Under the pieces are notes generated by a model, which saw nothing but the letters and a program-made list of their open reading frames with translations, made no database searches and was not told where the DNA came from. From a virus, in the IMG/VR virus record IMGVR_UViG_3300022926_000120, positions 1-23,529 of that record: a stretch of 23,529 nt of DNA; one strand, given 5' to 3'. Shown piece by piece: positions 1-8,033 of this stretch (the first letter of the stretch is position 1; each line of letters begins with the position of its first letter). The position numbers were made by a program, and so were the translations under genes.

Positions 1-1
1 G

Positions 2-58
2 GTTATTCGCGAGCGCGGCTTTCGCCTAGCGACAAAAATAAATCATTCGTTTCGTTGA
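2..58 (+). CDS. possible C-terminal end of an upstream gene (partial)
   Basis: Frame 2 is open from the window edge to a TGA at 56-58. The 18 visible codons read VIRERGFRLATKINHSFR, rich in basic residues. The stop lies 12 bases before the next ATG, a spacing that fits the tight gene packing seen elsewhere in the window. Frame 1 is also open, to a stop at 100-102, so the choice of frame is uncertain. No family can be recognised from so short a piece. Confidence 0.2.
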   Translation, partial: VIRERGFRLATKINHSFR

Positions 59-70
59 TACGGGGAAATC

Positions 71-1309
71 ATGACGAAAAAGAAAACTTCACCAGCGATT
101 GAAATGCTTCCGATTGAAGGCTTGGTGCCTTACGCAAACAACAGTCGAACTCATTCCGATGAGCAAGTGGCACAGGTGGCTGCGAGCATAAAAGAGTTCG
201 GGTTCACCAATCCGGTACTGGTCGATAAAGACAACATGATTATCGCTGGTCACGGCAGAATGAAAGCAGCGATGCGCCTTGGTCTAACCGAAGTGCCTTG
301 CATCCGATTAGACCACTTAAATGATTTTCAAAAGAAGGCTTACATTATTGCCGACAATAAGCTGGCCTTAAATGCTGGCTGGGACGATGAGCTTTTACGG
401 CTAGAACTTGGTCAGTTAAACGATGACGGGTTTGACTTATCGCTAACTGGTTTCGATGATGATGAGTTAAGCAAACTGTTAATTCCTGAACAAATTGATG
501 GGCTGACAGATGAAGATGATGTGCCTGAAGTTCCCGACGAGCCTGTAACGGTTGAAGGAGACATCTGGATATTGGGAAACCATCGCTTGATGTGTGGGGA
601 CTCTACCAGTATCGACGCGGTAGATAGACTTATGGACGGAGGCTTGGCTGATCAGTTTATAACCGACCCACCTTACAACGTTGATTACGAAGGGTCTGAT
701 GGCCAGAAGATAGCCAACGACAGCATGAAGGATGATGATTTTAGGGTATTCCTGTCTGACGCACTTTCGGCCGCATTTTCTGTTATGAAAGGCGGGGCTA
801 GTTTTTACATATGGCATGCAGATTTAGAGGCATATAACTTTCGTGGTGCAGTAAAAGACTGCGGTCAAATCGTAAGGTCTTGTTTAATATGGAATAAACC
901 GTCCATTGTTATGGGGCGATCTGATTACCACTGGAAACATGAACCCTGTCTGTATGGGTGGAAGGATGGCGCGGCTCACCTTTGGGCAACAGATAGGAAG
1001 CAGTCAACCGTCATTGACTTTGTCGCAAAGCCAAAGAAGAATGATCTTCATCCAACAATGAAGCCTGTGGAGCTTATCGAGTATCAGATGTTAAACAACA
1101 CTAAAGCGCAGGATGTTGTTTTAGACCTTTTTGGTGGTTCAGGTTCAACATTAATTGCTTCAGAAAAAAACAACCGCCACTGCCGAATGATGGAGTTAGA
1201 CCCTAAATACTGCGATGTAATTGTCAAACGCTGGCAGGATTTCACTGGCAAAGAAGCAGTTCATGAAGACGGTAGAAAGTTTAACGACTTAAAGGTTAAT
1301 GATGAGTGA
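71..1309 (+). CDS. ParB-like nuclease domain fused to a DNA (N4/N6) methyltransferase
   Basis: This 412-residue protein should transfer a methyl group from S-adenosylmethionine to an exocyclic amine (adenine N6 or cytosine N4) of phage or host DNA. Residues about 10-105 form a ParB/Srx-type domain; AGHGRMKAA at 59-67 matches the box that binds nucleotide in ParB relatives. The catalytic DPPY motif is at 199-202 and the cofactor-binding FGGSG at 354-358, followed by an ELDPKYCDVI stretch. DPPY before FGGSG is the beta-class order, shared with CcrM-like enzymes. The ATG at 71 follows GGGGA by four bases. The gene overlaps the small terminase gene by 11 bases, and such ParB-methylase fusions are common beside phage terminases. 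No restriction endonuclease is visible, so it is probably an orphan enzyme for genome protection or packaging control. The target sequence cannot be read from the protein. Confidence 0.88.
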   Translation: MTKKKTSPAIEMLPIEGLVPYANNSRTHSDEQVAQVAASIKEFGFTNPVLVDKDNMIIAGHGRMKAAMRLGLTEVPCIRLDHLNDFQKKAYIIADNKLALNAGWDDELLRLELGQLNDDGFDLSLTGFDDDELSKLLIPEQIDGLTDEDDVPEVPDEPVTVEGDIWILGNHRLMCGDSTSIDAVDRLMDGGLADQFITDPPYNVDYEGSDGQKIANDSMKDDDFRVFLSDALSAAFSVMKGGASFYIWHADLEAYNFRGAVKDCGQIVRSCLIWNKPSIVMGRSDYHWKHEPCLYGWKDGAAHLWATDRKQSTVIDFVAKPKKNDLHPTMKPVELIEYQMLNNTKAQDVVLDLFGGSGSTLIASEKNNRHCRMMELDPKYCDVIVKRWQDFTGKEAVHEDGRKFNDLKVNDE

Positions 1310-1841
1310 AGCAGGAACCCCGACTTATCCAGTAAGCACTATTTCAAAGTTATTATTACTCACGGAACGCAGGGTTCAACAGCTTGTCAAAGAAGGCGTT
1401 ATTCCTAAAACAGAAAGGAACCGTTATGAGTTAGCACCGGCCGTTCAGGGCTATATCCGGTATCTTCAAGAAAGAATGGTTGGCAATACTGCCCAGCCAT
1501 TAGATTATCAACTTGAGAAATCTAGGTTGGTCAGAATACAGGCAGATAAGGCGCAGCTTGAACTAGACCATTTAAACGATGTATTAGTCGCAACCGAAGA
1601 AGTGGCAAAAGAATGGGAAATAATACTTTCAGATATGAAGTCTAAGATTTTATCTATCCCATCGAAAGCAGCGCCATTGATTAGAGATGAAACGGAAACC
1701 AATGTCATCATGGATATTCTACAGTCATTCATTGATGAGACATTATTAGAGCTTGCCAGTTATGGAAACAACGTCGAAAGCGAAAGCAATCCTATTCAAT
1801 GGGATGAAGCTATTGAAGCCGCCGCCGAAGTTCACGGTTAG
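1299..1841 (+). CDS. terminase small subunit (Nu1-like)
   Basis: This probable 180-residue small terminase subunit would recognise the packaging site on phage DNA and recruit the large subunit. Residues about 9-58 look like the MerR-type winged helix-turn-helix of lambda Nu1: LLLLTERRVQQLVKEGVI followed by a wing. The rest is charged and helical, suited to oligomerisation. Two adjacent ATGs (1299, 1302) could start it; AAAGG at 1291-1295 is better spaced for 1302. It overlaps the methylase gene upstream and runs about 80 bases into the large terminase gene, so translational coupling is likely. The assignment rests on the HTH and on its place directly before a GpA-type terminase; sequence identity to lambda Nu1 itself looks low. 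Confidence 0.8.
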   Translation: MMSEAGTPTYPVSTISKLLLLTERRVQQLVKEGVIPKTERNRYELAPAVQGYIRYLQERMVGNTAQPLDYQLEKSRLVRIQADKAQLELDHLNDVLVATEEVAKEWEIILSDMKSKILSIPSKAAPLIRDETETNVIMDILQSFIDETLLELASYGNNVESESNPIQWDEAIEAAAEVHG

Positions 1842-3606
1842 TTCTTGGGCTGATTCAAATAGAAAGTTAGATAGTCAGTCCAGCTCAGAGGCTGGTCAGT
1901 GGTATACATCCAGAGCAGAATACCAGCGCGGGATTATGGACGCCTGTTCTGACCCTAAAGTTAAAGAAGTCGTTGTCATGGCTGGGGCGCAGCTAGGCAA
2001 GTCAGAAGCCCTTTTGAACATCATCGGATTTCACATCGATCACGATCCTTGTCCTATCCTGATGCTGCAACCGACTGAATCAATGGCTCAGGCGTTTAGT
2101 AAAGACCGAATCGCTAACGGTTTGTTAAGGGCTACACCATGCCTTCAGGGTAAGGTCAAAGACCCAAGAGCTAGGGATTCAGGAAACACTACCCTTCACA
2201 AGATATTTCCGTCAGGCAGTCTTTCTTTGGTCGGCGCTAATAGTCCAGCAGGATTAGCCAGTAGACCGATCAGGATTTTGCTCGCAGATGAGGTCGATAG
2301 ATTCCCTGCATCAGCAGGATCAGAAGGTGATCCAGTCAATCTAGGTAAAAAGCGAACGTCAACTTTCTGGAATCGTAAGATCATCATGGTATCTACGCCA
2401 ACGATCAAAGGCGTTTCCAGAATCGAAGATGCCTATGAAGGGTCTGATCAGCGTGAATATTATGTCCCATGTAAGCATTGTGATCACGAACAGGTCTTAA
2501 AATGGCCTAGCGTCAGGTGGACTGATGAAGATCCTGACACGGCTAAATACCTTTGTGACGAATGCGGTACGCTATGGTCTGATGCCGATAGAAGATGGTC
2601 TATCAGAAACGGTCGTTGGTCTGCTGGCGAAGACTTCAAAGGCATCGCAGGATTCAAGATTTCAGGGTTATATTCACCGTGGACTCCACTAGCTGACGGA
2701 GTTAGAGAATTTTTGGCGGTTAAGAAAAACCCAGAACAGCTAAAGGTCTGGACGAATACTTACTTGGGTGAGGTCTGGGAAGACGAAGGTGAAAGCGTCG
2801 ATGAATTAAACCTGATGCAAAGAAAAGAACACTTTAATCAAGTTCCTGAAGGCGTGGTCATGGTCGTTGCTGGGGCTGACGTACAGGACGACAGAATTGA
2901 AATCACGTTCTTGGGGATTGGTCGAGACGAAGAATCGTGGGTGCTTGATCATGAAATTATGTATGGCGATCCTTCTACACCACAGCTTTGGACAGCATTA
3001 GATACTCAGATTTCAAGAACATTTGAAACAGAAGATGGCCGTGAAATCGCTGTTAGGGCTACGGCTATTGACTCAGGTGGTCACTTCACGAACACGGTTT
3101 ATCAGTACGCCAACAAAAACTTTGGTCGTCGAGTATTCGCTATCAAGGGTGTAGGTGGTGAAGGCAAGCCCATAGCTGGCAAGCCTTCAAGAAATAACAC
3201 GGTTAAATGTCGGTTGTTTCCGGTCGGAGTTGATACGGTTAAGAATTTGATCTTCGCAAGGCTTAGAATCGAAGAAGAAGGTGCCGGTTATGTGCATTTT
3301 TCAGACACGTTAAACGATGAATACTTTCGACAACTGACAGCGGAGAAGATCGTCACTAGATTCGTTAGGGGGTATAAGAAGCGGGTCTTCCAAAAGATTC
3401 GCCCAAGGAATGAGGCTTTAGATTGTTTTGTTTACAGTATAGCTGCTTATAGTATAATTAATGCGAATGTCAATAGCATTGCGGAACGGATTCAGGCAAA
3501 ATCAGCAGAACCAAAGAAGATTGAAGAACCTGAACAAAGCGAGCCAGTAAGAAGGCGGCCCGTTCAGCGTAGGCAACGACAAAACTACACCAACGCATGG
3601 CGATAA
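1762..3606 (+). CDS. terminase large subunit (GpA family)
   Basis: This is the ATP-driven packaging motor and genome-cutting nuclease, acting at the portal vertex. Numbering from the ATG at 1762 (614 residues): the Walker A-like AGAQLGKS is at 74-81, Walker B ILLADEVDRF ends near 181 with its catalytic Glu at 177, and the STPT coupling motif is at 211-214. Two Cys pairs (237/240 and 265/268) form the zinc-ribbon-like insert that GpA proteins carry. The nuclease domain opens with AGADVQDDR, its Asp near 373 a likely metal ligand. A TTG at 1753 and an ATG at 1804 are alternative starts. I prefer 1762 because lambda gpA also has about 30 residues before its first conserved WAD motif. The C-terminus is Arg/Gln/Pro-rich, suited to binding the portal or DNA. 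GpA terminases usually cut at cos sites; no cos site can be pointed to here. Confidence 0.95.
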   Translation: METTSKAKAILFNGMKLLKPPPKFTVSSWADSNRKLDSQSSSEAGQWYTSRAEYQRGIMDACSDPKVKEVVVMAGAQLGKSEALLNIIGFHIDHDPCPILMLQPTESMAQAFSKDRIANGLLRATPCLQGKVKDPRARDSGNTTLHKIFPSGSLSLVGANSPAGLASRPIRILLADEVDRFPASAGSEGDPVNLGKKRTSTFWNRKIIMVSTPTIKGVSRIEDAYEGSDQREYYVPCKHCDHEQVLKWPSVRWTDEDPDTAKYLCDECGTLWSDADRRWSIRNGRWSAGEDFKGIAGFKISGLYSPWTPLADGVREFLAVKKNPEQLKVWTNTYLGEVWEDEGESVDELNLMQRKEHFNQVPEGVVMVVAGADVQDDRIEITFLGIGRDEESWVLDHEIMYGDPSTPQLWTALDTQISRTFETEDGREIAVRATAIDSGGHFTNTVYQYANKNFGRRVFAIKGVGGEGKPIAGKPSRNNTVKCRLFPVGVDTVKNLIFARLRIEEEGAGYVHFSDTLNDEYFRQLTAEKIVTRFVRGYKKRVFQKIRPRNEALDCFVYSIAAYSIINANVNSIAERIQAKSAEPKKIEEPEQSEPVRRRPVQRRQRQNYTNAWR

Positions 3607-3607
3607 A

Positions 3608-4198
3608 ATGGCAAACCTTTTTGATCGTGAGAATTACCCACAGCAAGAGCCTGAAACGCTTGTTGTAGGTGATAGATGGGTCTGGAAACGACCTGATTTA
3701 GTCACCGACTACCCTACTGACCAGTACGCTTTAACGTACGAATTCCACTGTGATACGGGTGGTGGTGGCGCTCATAAATTCACCATCACGGCGACGGAAA
3801 CGACTACTGCCTATATTGTCGAAGTCGATTCATCCACAACAGCGGCTTATAACGCGCATCAATACAAGTGGTTCGCTTACATCACAAGAAGTTCTGATTC
3901 TGAACGTGTCGCAGTAGATAGCGGCATTTCTACGCTGGTCGCCAACTATGCAGACACCAATGCAGATCTCAGAACTCATGCTAAGAAAGTCCTAGACGCG
4001 GTTCAGGCCGTTATTGAGAACAGGGCGACTATTGATCAAAGTTCATTCAGCATCGCTGGCAGAAGCCTTTCTAGGATGTCTATCGATGAATTATTCACGG
4101 TTCGGGATCGTTATCGAGCGGAATACAACGAAGAAGTCAAGAAAGCCCGAATCAGAAACAAGAAGCCTAGCGGCAATCTAATCGGAGTAAGATTCTGA
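3608..4198 (+). CDS. probable gpW-like head-tail connector with an N-terminal beta domain
   Basis: This 196-residue protein lies between terminase and portal, the slot of lambda gpW. The N-terminal 115 residues look like a beta-sandwich: VGDRWVWKRP, then YALTYEF, a Gly-rich turn, and Thr/Val strands. The C-terminal 75 residues are helical with AVIENRA, a central SIAGRSLSRMSIDEL stretch and a basic tail ending GVRF. The order of a helix, a short hairpin carrying an Arg-Ser motif, a helix and a basic end resembles lambda gpW, which is only 68 residues long. It may stabilise packaged DNA and prepare the portal for tail joining. It starts one base after the terminase stop and overlaps the portal start by one base (TGATG). 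The gpW relation is inferred from pattern and position; the role of the beta domain is unknown. Confidence 0.6.
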   Translation: MANLFDRENYPQQEPETLVVGDRWVWKRPDLVTDYPTDQYALTYEFHCDTGGGGAHKFTITATETTTAYIVEVDSSTTAAYNAHQYKWFAYITRSSDSERVAVDSGISTLVANYADTNADLRTHAKKVLDAVQAVIENRATIDQSSFSIAGRSLSRMSIDELFTVRDRYRAEYNEEVKKARIRNKKPSGNLIGVRF

Positions 4199-5673
4199 TG
4201 GCTTGGAATCCGTTCAAGAAGAAAGAAGTTCGCAAGCAGATTAAGCTGCAAAGATCATTCAAAGGTGCTCAAGGTGGTCGGCTATTCGCTGACTTTTTTA
4301 GTTCTTCAGCTAGTGCTGATCAGGAATTAAAACAAGCCCTTGTCACGTTAAGAAATCGTAGCAGGGAGTTGTCAAGAAACGACGCCTATGTCGCCAGATA
4401 TTTGAACTTGCTGAACTCTAATGTGGTCGGCCATAACGGCATCAGGGTTAATGCTAAATCACGAGACGCAGACGGTAGTCTTGATGCGGTCGCGAACACG
4501 ACTATTGAACAGGCGTGGCGCAAGTGGTCTAAGAAGGGCAACTGTACAGTTGACGGACAGATGTCTTTGATCGACTGTCAGCGGCTGTTCATCGAAGCCT
4601 TAGCCCGTGACGGTGAGGTTATCATTCGTCAGATTACAGATCCGGTTAGTGACTTTGGTTATAAGATCGAGTTTTTAGAAGCTGATCATCTGAACGAAAC
4701 CAAGAATGAAATCTACACCAACGGAAATCGGGTGGTGATGGGGGTCGAGATTGATCAGAACCGAAAGCCGGTTGCTTATCATCTTTATAAAAACCATCCC
4801 AACGACTTAGGTTTGAATCAGAACAATGAAACGATTCGCGTACCGGCTGAAGAAATCATTCATGCTTTCGTGCGTCAGCGCCCAGAACAGACTCGCGGTT
4901 ATCCTTTCGTGGCTCCGGTCATGGGCAATATCAAAATGCTGAACGGGTATTACGAAGCAGAAATAACTGCTGCTAGAGTAGCAAGCGCGAAGATGGGATT
5001 CTTTACAAGTCCAGCGGGTGATGGTTACGTTGGCGATGATCTTGAAGACGAATATACGCCTATCACTTATGCCGAACCGGCGACATTTGAGCAGCTCCCT
5101 GCTGGGATGGACTTTAAAGCCTTTGACGTAGCACATCCGACGACAGCGTTTGAAAGTTTTTCAACTGCTGTTCTTAGAAGCATAGCGTCAGGTCTGAACA
5201 TAAGTTATCACAGCATTTCTAACGACTTATCCAGCGTAAATTATTCATCTCTAAGGGCTGGCAGCTTAGAGGATCGTGACCAGTACAGGGTGCTTCAGAA
5301 GTTCATGATTGAACACTTCATCGAGCCGGTATTCCGAAGCTGGTTGAAGAACGCGATGACTAGAAGCATCAATCTTCCTATCCAGAAATACGACAAGTTT
5401 GCCGATGGCGTGACGTATATTCCAAGGTCTTGGGGTTGGGTTGATCCGCAGAAAGAAATGATGGCGAATATCGCTGGGCTTCAGAATGGCATCGTGACGT
5501 ATCAAGACATAGAATCCAACTATGGGCGCGATGTTGAAGAACTATTTGAGCAGCACGAACGCGAAGATAAACTTGCTACTCAGTATGGCGTGAAGACAGC
5601 GTTCCAGCCGTTTGGAATGAAGATGCCGGTAGACGCAGACATTCAAGGAAGCGATGATGCCGACTCCGACTGA
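4198..5673 (+). CDS. portal protein (lambda family)
   Basis: This 491-residue protein should form the dodecameric ring at one capsid vertex through which DNA enters and leaves and to which the tail attaches. It begins with a basic, amphipathic stretch. It carries the lambda-type portal signature: RNRSRELSRNDAYVARYL near residue 55, then VVGHNGI, LARDGEVIIRQI, EADHLN, and the later SNDLSSVNYSSLRAGSLEDR region around 345. That last segment is a hallmark of the Phage_portal_2 group. The acidic C-terminus (ADIQGSDDADSD) overlaps the start of the protease-capsid gene by 20 bases. The ATG at 4198 overlaps the TGA of the preceding gene, so it is probably translated by coupling. Length is close to lambda gpB (533 residues). 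Confidence 0.93.
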   Translation: MAWNPFKKKEVRKQIKLQRSFKGAQGGRLFADFFSSSASADQELKQALVTLRNRSRELSRNDAYVARYLNLLNSNVVGHNGIRVNAKSRDADGSLDAVANTTIEQAWRKWSKKGNCTVDGQMSLIDCQRLFIEALARDGEVIIRQITDPVSDFGYKIEFLEADHLNETKNEIYTNGNRVVMGVEIDQNRKPVAYHLYKNHPNDLGLNQNNETIRVPAEEIIHAFVRQRPEQTRGYPFVAPVMGNIKMLNGYYEAEITAARVASAKMGFFTSPAGDGYVGDDLEDEYTPITYAEPATFEQLPAGMDFKAFDVAHPTTAFESFSTAVLRSIASGLNISYHSISNDLSSVNYSSLRAGSLEDRDQYRVLQKFMIEHFIEPVFRSWLKNAMTRSINLPIQKYDKFADGVTYIPRSWGWVDPQKEMMANIAGLQNGIVTYQDIESNYGRDVEELFEQHEREDKLATQYGVKTAFQPFGMKMPVDADIQGSDDADSD

Positions 5674-7990
5674 AGGCATGAAAGAAGACGCGCAGCGCGG
5701 TCTTGATTGGCGGCGTGAGTTTGGTCGTGGCGGTACTGAAGTCGGGATTGCTCGCGCTAGAGATATCGTCAACGGAAAGAACCTGTCAGATTCTACGGTA
5801 AAAAGGATGTATTCATTCTTTTCACGGCATGAAGTAGACAAGAAGGGCAAAGGTTTTAACCAAGGCGAAGAAGGATATCCGTCGAATGGTAGGATAGCTT
5901 GGGCGCTTTGGGGTGGTGATGCTGGTTTTAGCTGGTCAAAAAGATTGGTTGAGCAAATGAAAGACGATGAAAGATCATCGGATTTGATTGACATTAGTGA
6001 TAATATACCCATGACTGACGAGGTGAAAGACATGGAACGACATATAGTTAATGTGGAAGAAACAGAAGACTCATTTATCATCGAATTGGCTAAGGCTGAA
6101 ACAAGCGAAGAAGTCGAAATCGTCGATGAGGTTCAAGCTGAAGACGCTGAATATGAAGCGATGGCTGAAGATATCGAAAGAAGCAAGGCTTCTGAAATGG
6201 TCTATCGCACTGTTGACCTTTCTAGCGGTGCTATAGATGAAGAAAAAAGAATTGTTCGGATTGGAGTTTCTAGCGAAAGTCCAGTCGAACGTGATTTTGG
6301 CTTAGAGGTTTTAAGCCATAAGAAGGAAGACATAGACATGGAGTTTATGGCTTCAGGTCGTGCGCCCCTTTTGAACAACCATAAAATGGATGAACAGATA
6401 GGTGTGGTGCGATCATTTTACCTTGACGAGACGCATCGGCGCACCGTTGCGTTGGTTGAATTTGGCAATTCAGCCTTGGCTCAAGAGGTTTTTGCAGACG
6501 TGAAATCCGGTATAAAGCAGAATATTTCTGTCGGATATAGCGTCAAAAAGCTGGTTCGCGCCAAAGACAATGAAGGTCGAGAATACTACAGGGCAAGCTG
6601 GACACCGATGGAAGCATCGATTGTTTCAATCCCTGCTGATAGCTCAAAATTTGTTGGTGTTGGTCGATCCTCAGAAAAAACTCTAAACACTAATAAGGTG
6701 GAAACTATGACTGAAGAAACTAAAGTCGATGTGCGCCAAGTCAGTGAGTCAGCCAAGGCAGAAGCATTAGCATCTGTGTCTGAGATCATTGCATTGGGTA
6801 AGCACCACAATCAGCGTGATTTAGCTGAAAAAGCTATTGAACGCGGTGTAACCGTTGAGCAATTCCGTGGCGAGCTTCTTGAAGCTGTGCGAAATGATCA
6901 ACCTTTAGAAACGCCTGCTGCTGTCGTTGACGTAGCGAAAAGTGAGCGGCGTGAATATAGCTTGATCCGAGCTATTAAAGCTGCTTCATCTGGTGACTGG
7001 CGTGAAGCTGGCTATGAGCGTGAAATCTCAGACGAGATTGCAATTCGTTCTGGCAAAGAAGCCCGAGGCTTCTACCTTCCTGCTAACATCAACTGGGGCC
7101 AACGTGATCAAACTGCTGGCACTGATAGCCAAGGTGGGTTCTTGGTTGGTACTGACCATTTGGCAGACCAGTTCATCGAAGCATTGTATGCTCGATTGAC
7201 TATCACTTCTTTGGGTGCTCGCGTAATGCAGGGTCTGAAGGGCGATGTTGCTATTCCTAAGCTCAGTGCTTCTGTAACCAATTCAGCATTTGTTGCTGAA
7301 GGTTCAGCACCCAGCGAAGGCGCAGCTACGTTTGCACAAGTAACCATGTCCCCGAAAACGCTAGCGGCATACGTTGACGTTTCGAGAAGGCTAACACAGC
7401 AATCAGATCCATCCGTAGAACAGGTTCTTCGTAACGACATCATCAACACTTTCGCACGAAAGATCGATGACGTAGCTATCGAAGGCGGCGCTGCAAATGC
7501 ACCATCGGGCATCATTGCAAACGGCTCTACTAATGTTGTATCAATGGGAACCAACGGTGCTGCTATCACCTACGCTAAAGTAGTTGAATTGATGAAGGCT
7601 GTCGAAGAAGACAATGCCATGATCAACAGCTCTGCTTTCTTGACCAACCCTAAAGTCATCGCGGCTTTACGGACTGTCAGCAAGCAAGCGTCTGGTGTTG
7701 AAGGCAACTTTATCATGGATCCAAACGGCACGATCTTAGGAACTGAAGTAGCTTCTAGCACTTTGGTGCCTTCTGATCTGACCAAAGGAACCGGAACGGC
7801 GTTGTCAGCAATGATCTACGGCGACTTCAGTCAAATTATGCTCGGCTTCTGGTCTGGCGTTGACGTGGTTGTTGATCAAAGCAGCTTGTCTACTTCTGGC
7901 GGTACGCGATTAGCGTTCTTCCAAGACTTAGATGTTGCTCTTAGATACCCCGAATCTTTCGCGGTAATCAAAGACATCATTGCAAGCTAA
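5654..7990 (+). CDS. head polyprotein: N-terminal module + S78-like prohead protease + HK97-fold major capsid protein
   Basis: One 778-codon frame encodes what most phages split into two or three genes. Residues about 9-100 form a compact module (RARDIVNGKNLSD, RHEVDKKGKGF, GRIAWALWGGDAG) that I have seen in phage proteins but cannot name. Residues about 180-338 are a prohead protease with the expected triad candidates: His243 in LLNNHK, Ser292 in KQNISVGYS, and Glu320 in PMEASIVSIPAD. From Met352 follows an HK97-type capsid protein: a charged helical delta-like region to about 440, then QGGFLVG, the shell core, and a C-terminus with YPESFAVIKD. The protease would cut the delta region after assembly. 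Two internal ATGs with good Shine-Dalgarno sequences (6032, 6707) could give protease-capsid and capsid alone. ATG 5657 is an equal choice of start. The frame has no stop or frameshift, so the fusion is real in this sequence. Confidence 0.93.
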   Translation: MMPTPTEGMKEDAQRGLDWRREFGRGGTEVGIARARDIVNGKNLSDSTVKRMYSFFSRHEVDKKGKGFNQGEEGYPSNGRIAWALWGGDAGFSWSKRLVEQMKDDERSSDLIDISDNIPMTDEVKDMERHIVNVEETEDSFIIELAKAETSEEVEIVDEVQAEDAEYEAMAEDIERSKASEMVYRTVDLSSGAIDEEKRIVRIGVSSESPVERDFGLEVLSHKKEDIDMEFMASGRAPLLNNHKMDEQIGVVRSFYLDETHRRTVALVEFGNSALAQEVFADVKSGIKQNISVGYSVKKLVRAKDNEGREYYRASWTPMEASIVSIPADSSKFVGVGRSSEKTLNTNKVETMTEETKVDVRQVSESAKAEALASVSEIIALGKHHNQRDLAEKAIERGVTVEQFRGELLEAVRNDQPLETPAAVVDVAKSERREYSLIRAIKAASSGDWREAGYEREISDEIAIRSGKEARGFYLPANINWGQRDQTAGTDSQGGFLVGTDHLADQFIEALYARLTITSLGARVMQGLKGDVAIPKLSASVTNSAFVAEGSAPSEGAATFAQVTMSPKTLAAYVDVSRRLTQQSDPSVEQVLRNDIINTFARKIDDVAIEGGAANAPSGIIANGSTNVVSMGTNGAAITYAKVVELMKAVEEDNAMINSSAFLTNPKVIAALRTVSKQASGVEGNFIMDPNGTILGTEVASSTLVPSDLTKGTGTALSAMIYGDFSQIMLGFWSGVDVVVDQSSLSTSGGTRLAFFQDLDVALRYPESFAVIKDIIAS
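6020..6034 (+). promoter_or_regulatory. internal ribosome binding site and in-frame start before the protease domain
   Basis: GAGGTG at 6020-6025 is followed after six bases by ATG at 6032-6034, in frame with the head polyprotein (Met127). The spacing is near ideal. Initiation here would give a protease-capsid protein without the N-terminal module. The site lies between two domains, where a former gene boundary would be expected. Use of the site is inferred. Confidence 0.5.
6695..6709 (+). promoter_or_regulatory. internal ribosome binding site and in-frame start of the capsid protein
   Basis: AAGGTGG at 6695-6701 stands five bases before ATG 6707-6709, in frame as Met352 of the polyprotein. 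The ATG sits exactly at the junction between the protease end (VGVGRSSEK) and the capsid delta-like region (MTEETKVDV). Independent initiation would supply capsid protein in excess of protease, which head assembly needs. The sequence shows the site; its use is inferred. Confidence 0.6.
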
Positions 7991-7997
7991 TGAGAAC

Positions 7998-8015
7998 GGG
8001 GGGTTTCGGCCCCCC
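7998..8015 (+). terminator. GC hairpin just after the capsid stop codon
   Basis: Six G (7998-8003), the loop TTTCGG, then six C (8010-8015) make a perfect six-pair GC stem starting eight bases after the capsid TAA. The bases that follow (AATCTTAT) are not a U-run, so it is a poor intrinsic terminator. It may instead partly attenuate transcription or protect the 3' end of capsid mRNA, letting less message reach the low-copy head-completion genes downstream. Confidence 0.6.
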
Positions 8016-8033
8016 AATCTTATGGGGATTATT

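Noticed and set aside
1-70. GC-rich partial palindromes (TCGC...GCGA, GCGA...TCGC) as a possible cos site
   Set aside because: Stems are only four bases, no terminase-binding repeats are visible, and the segment is next to the methylase rather than directly before the terminase genes.
1165-1171. A second in-phase A AAA AAC heptamer, inside the methyltransferase gene (S-E-K-N-N)
   Set aside because: A -1 slip there meets a stop about 11 codons later, after the FGGSG motif, and no second domain is encoded. It is most likely chance, and shows that the heptamer alone is not proof; the chaperone site stands because of gene context.
5542-6081. 179-codon antisense open frame opposite the portal end and polyprotein start
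   Set aside because: It has the Ser/Leu/Cys-rich composition of a shadow frame, no ribosome site, and lies opposite two well-supported genes.
6051-6236. 61-codon overlapping frame within the protease region
   Set aside because: It is Lys-rich and lies inside an obviously constrained frame; no Shine-Dalgarno sequence belongs to it.
7980-8033. Upstream in-frame extension of the 59-residue gene to a start at 7980
   Set aside because: It would code through the GC hairpin (giving GGFRPP) and overlap the capsid end; the ATG at 8034 starts the conserved-looking part.
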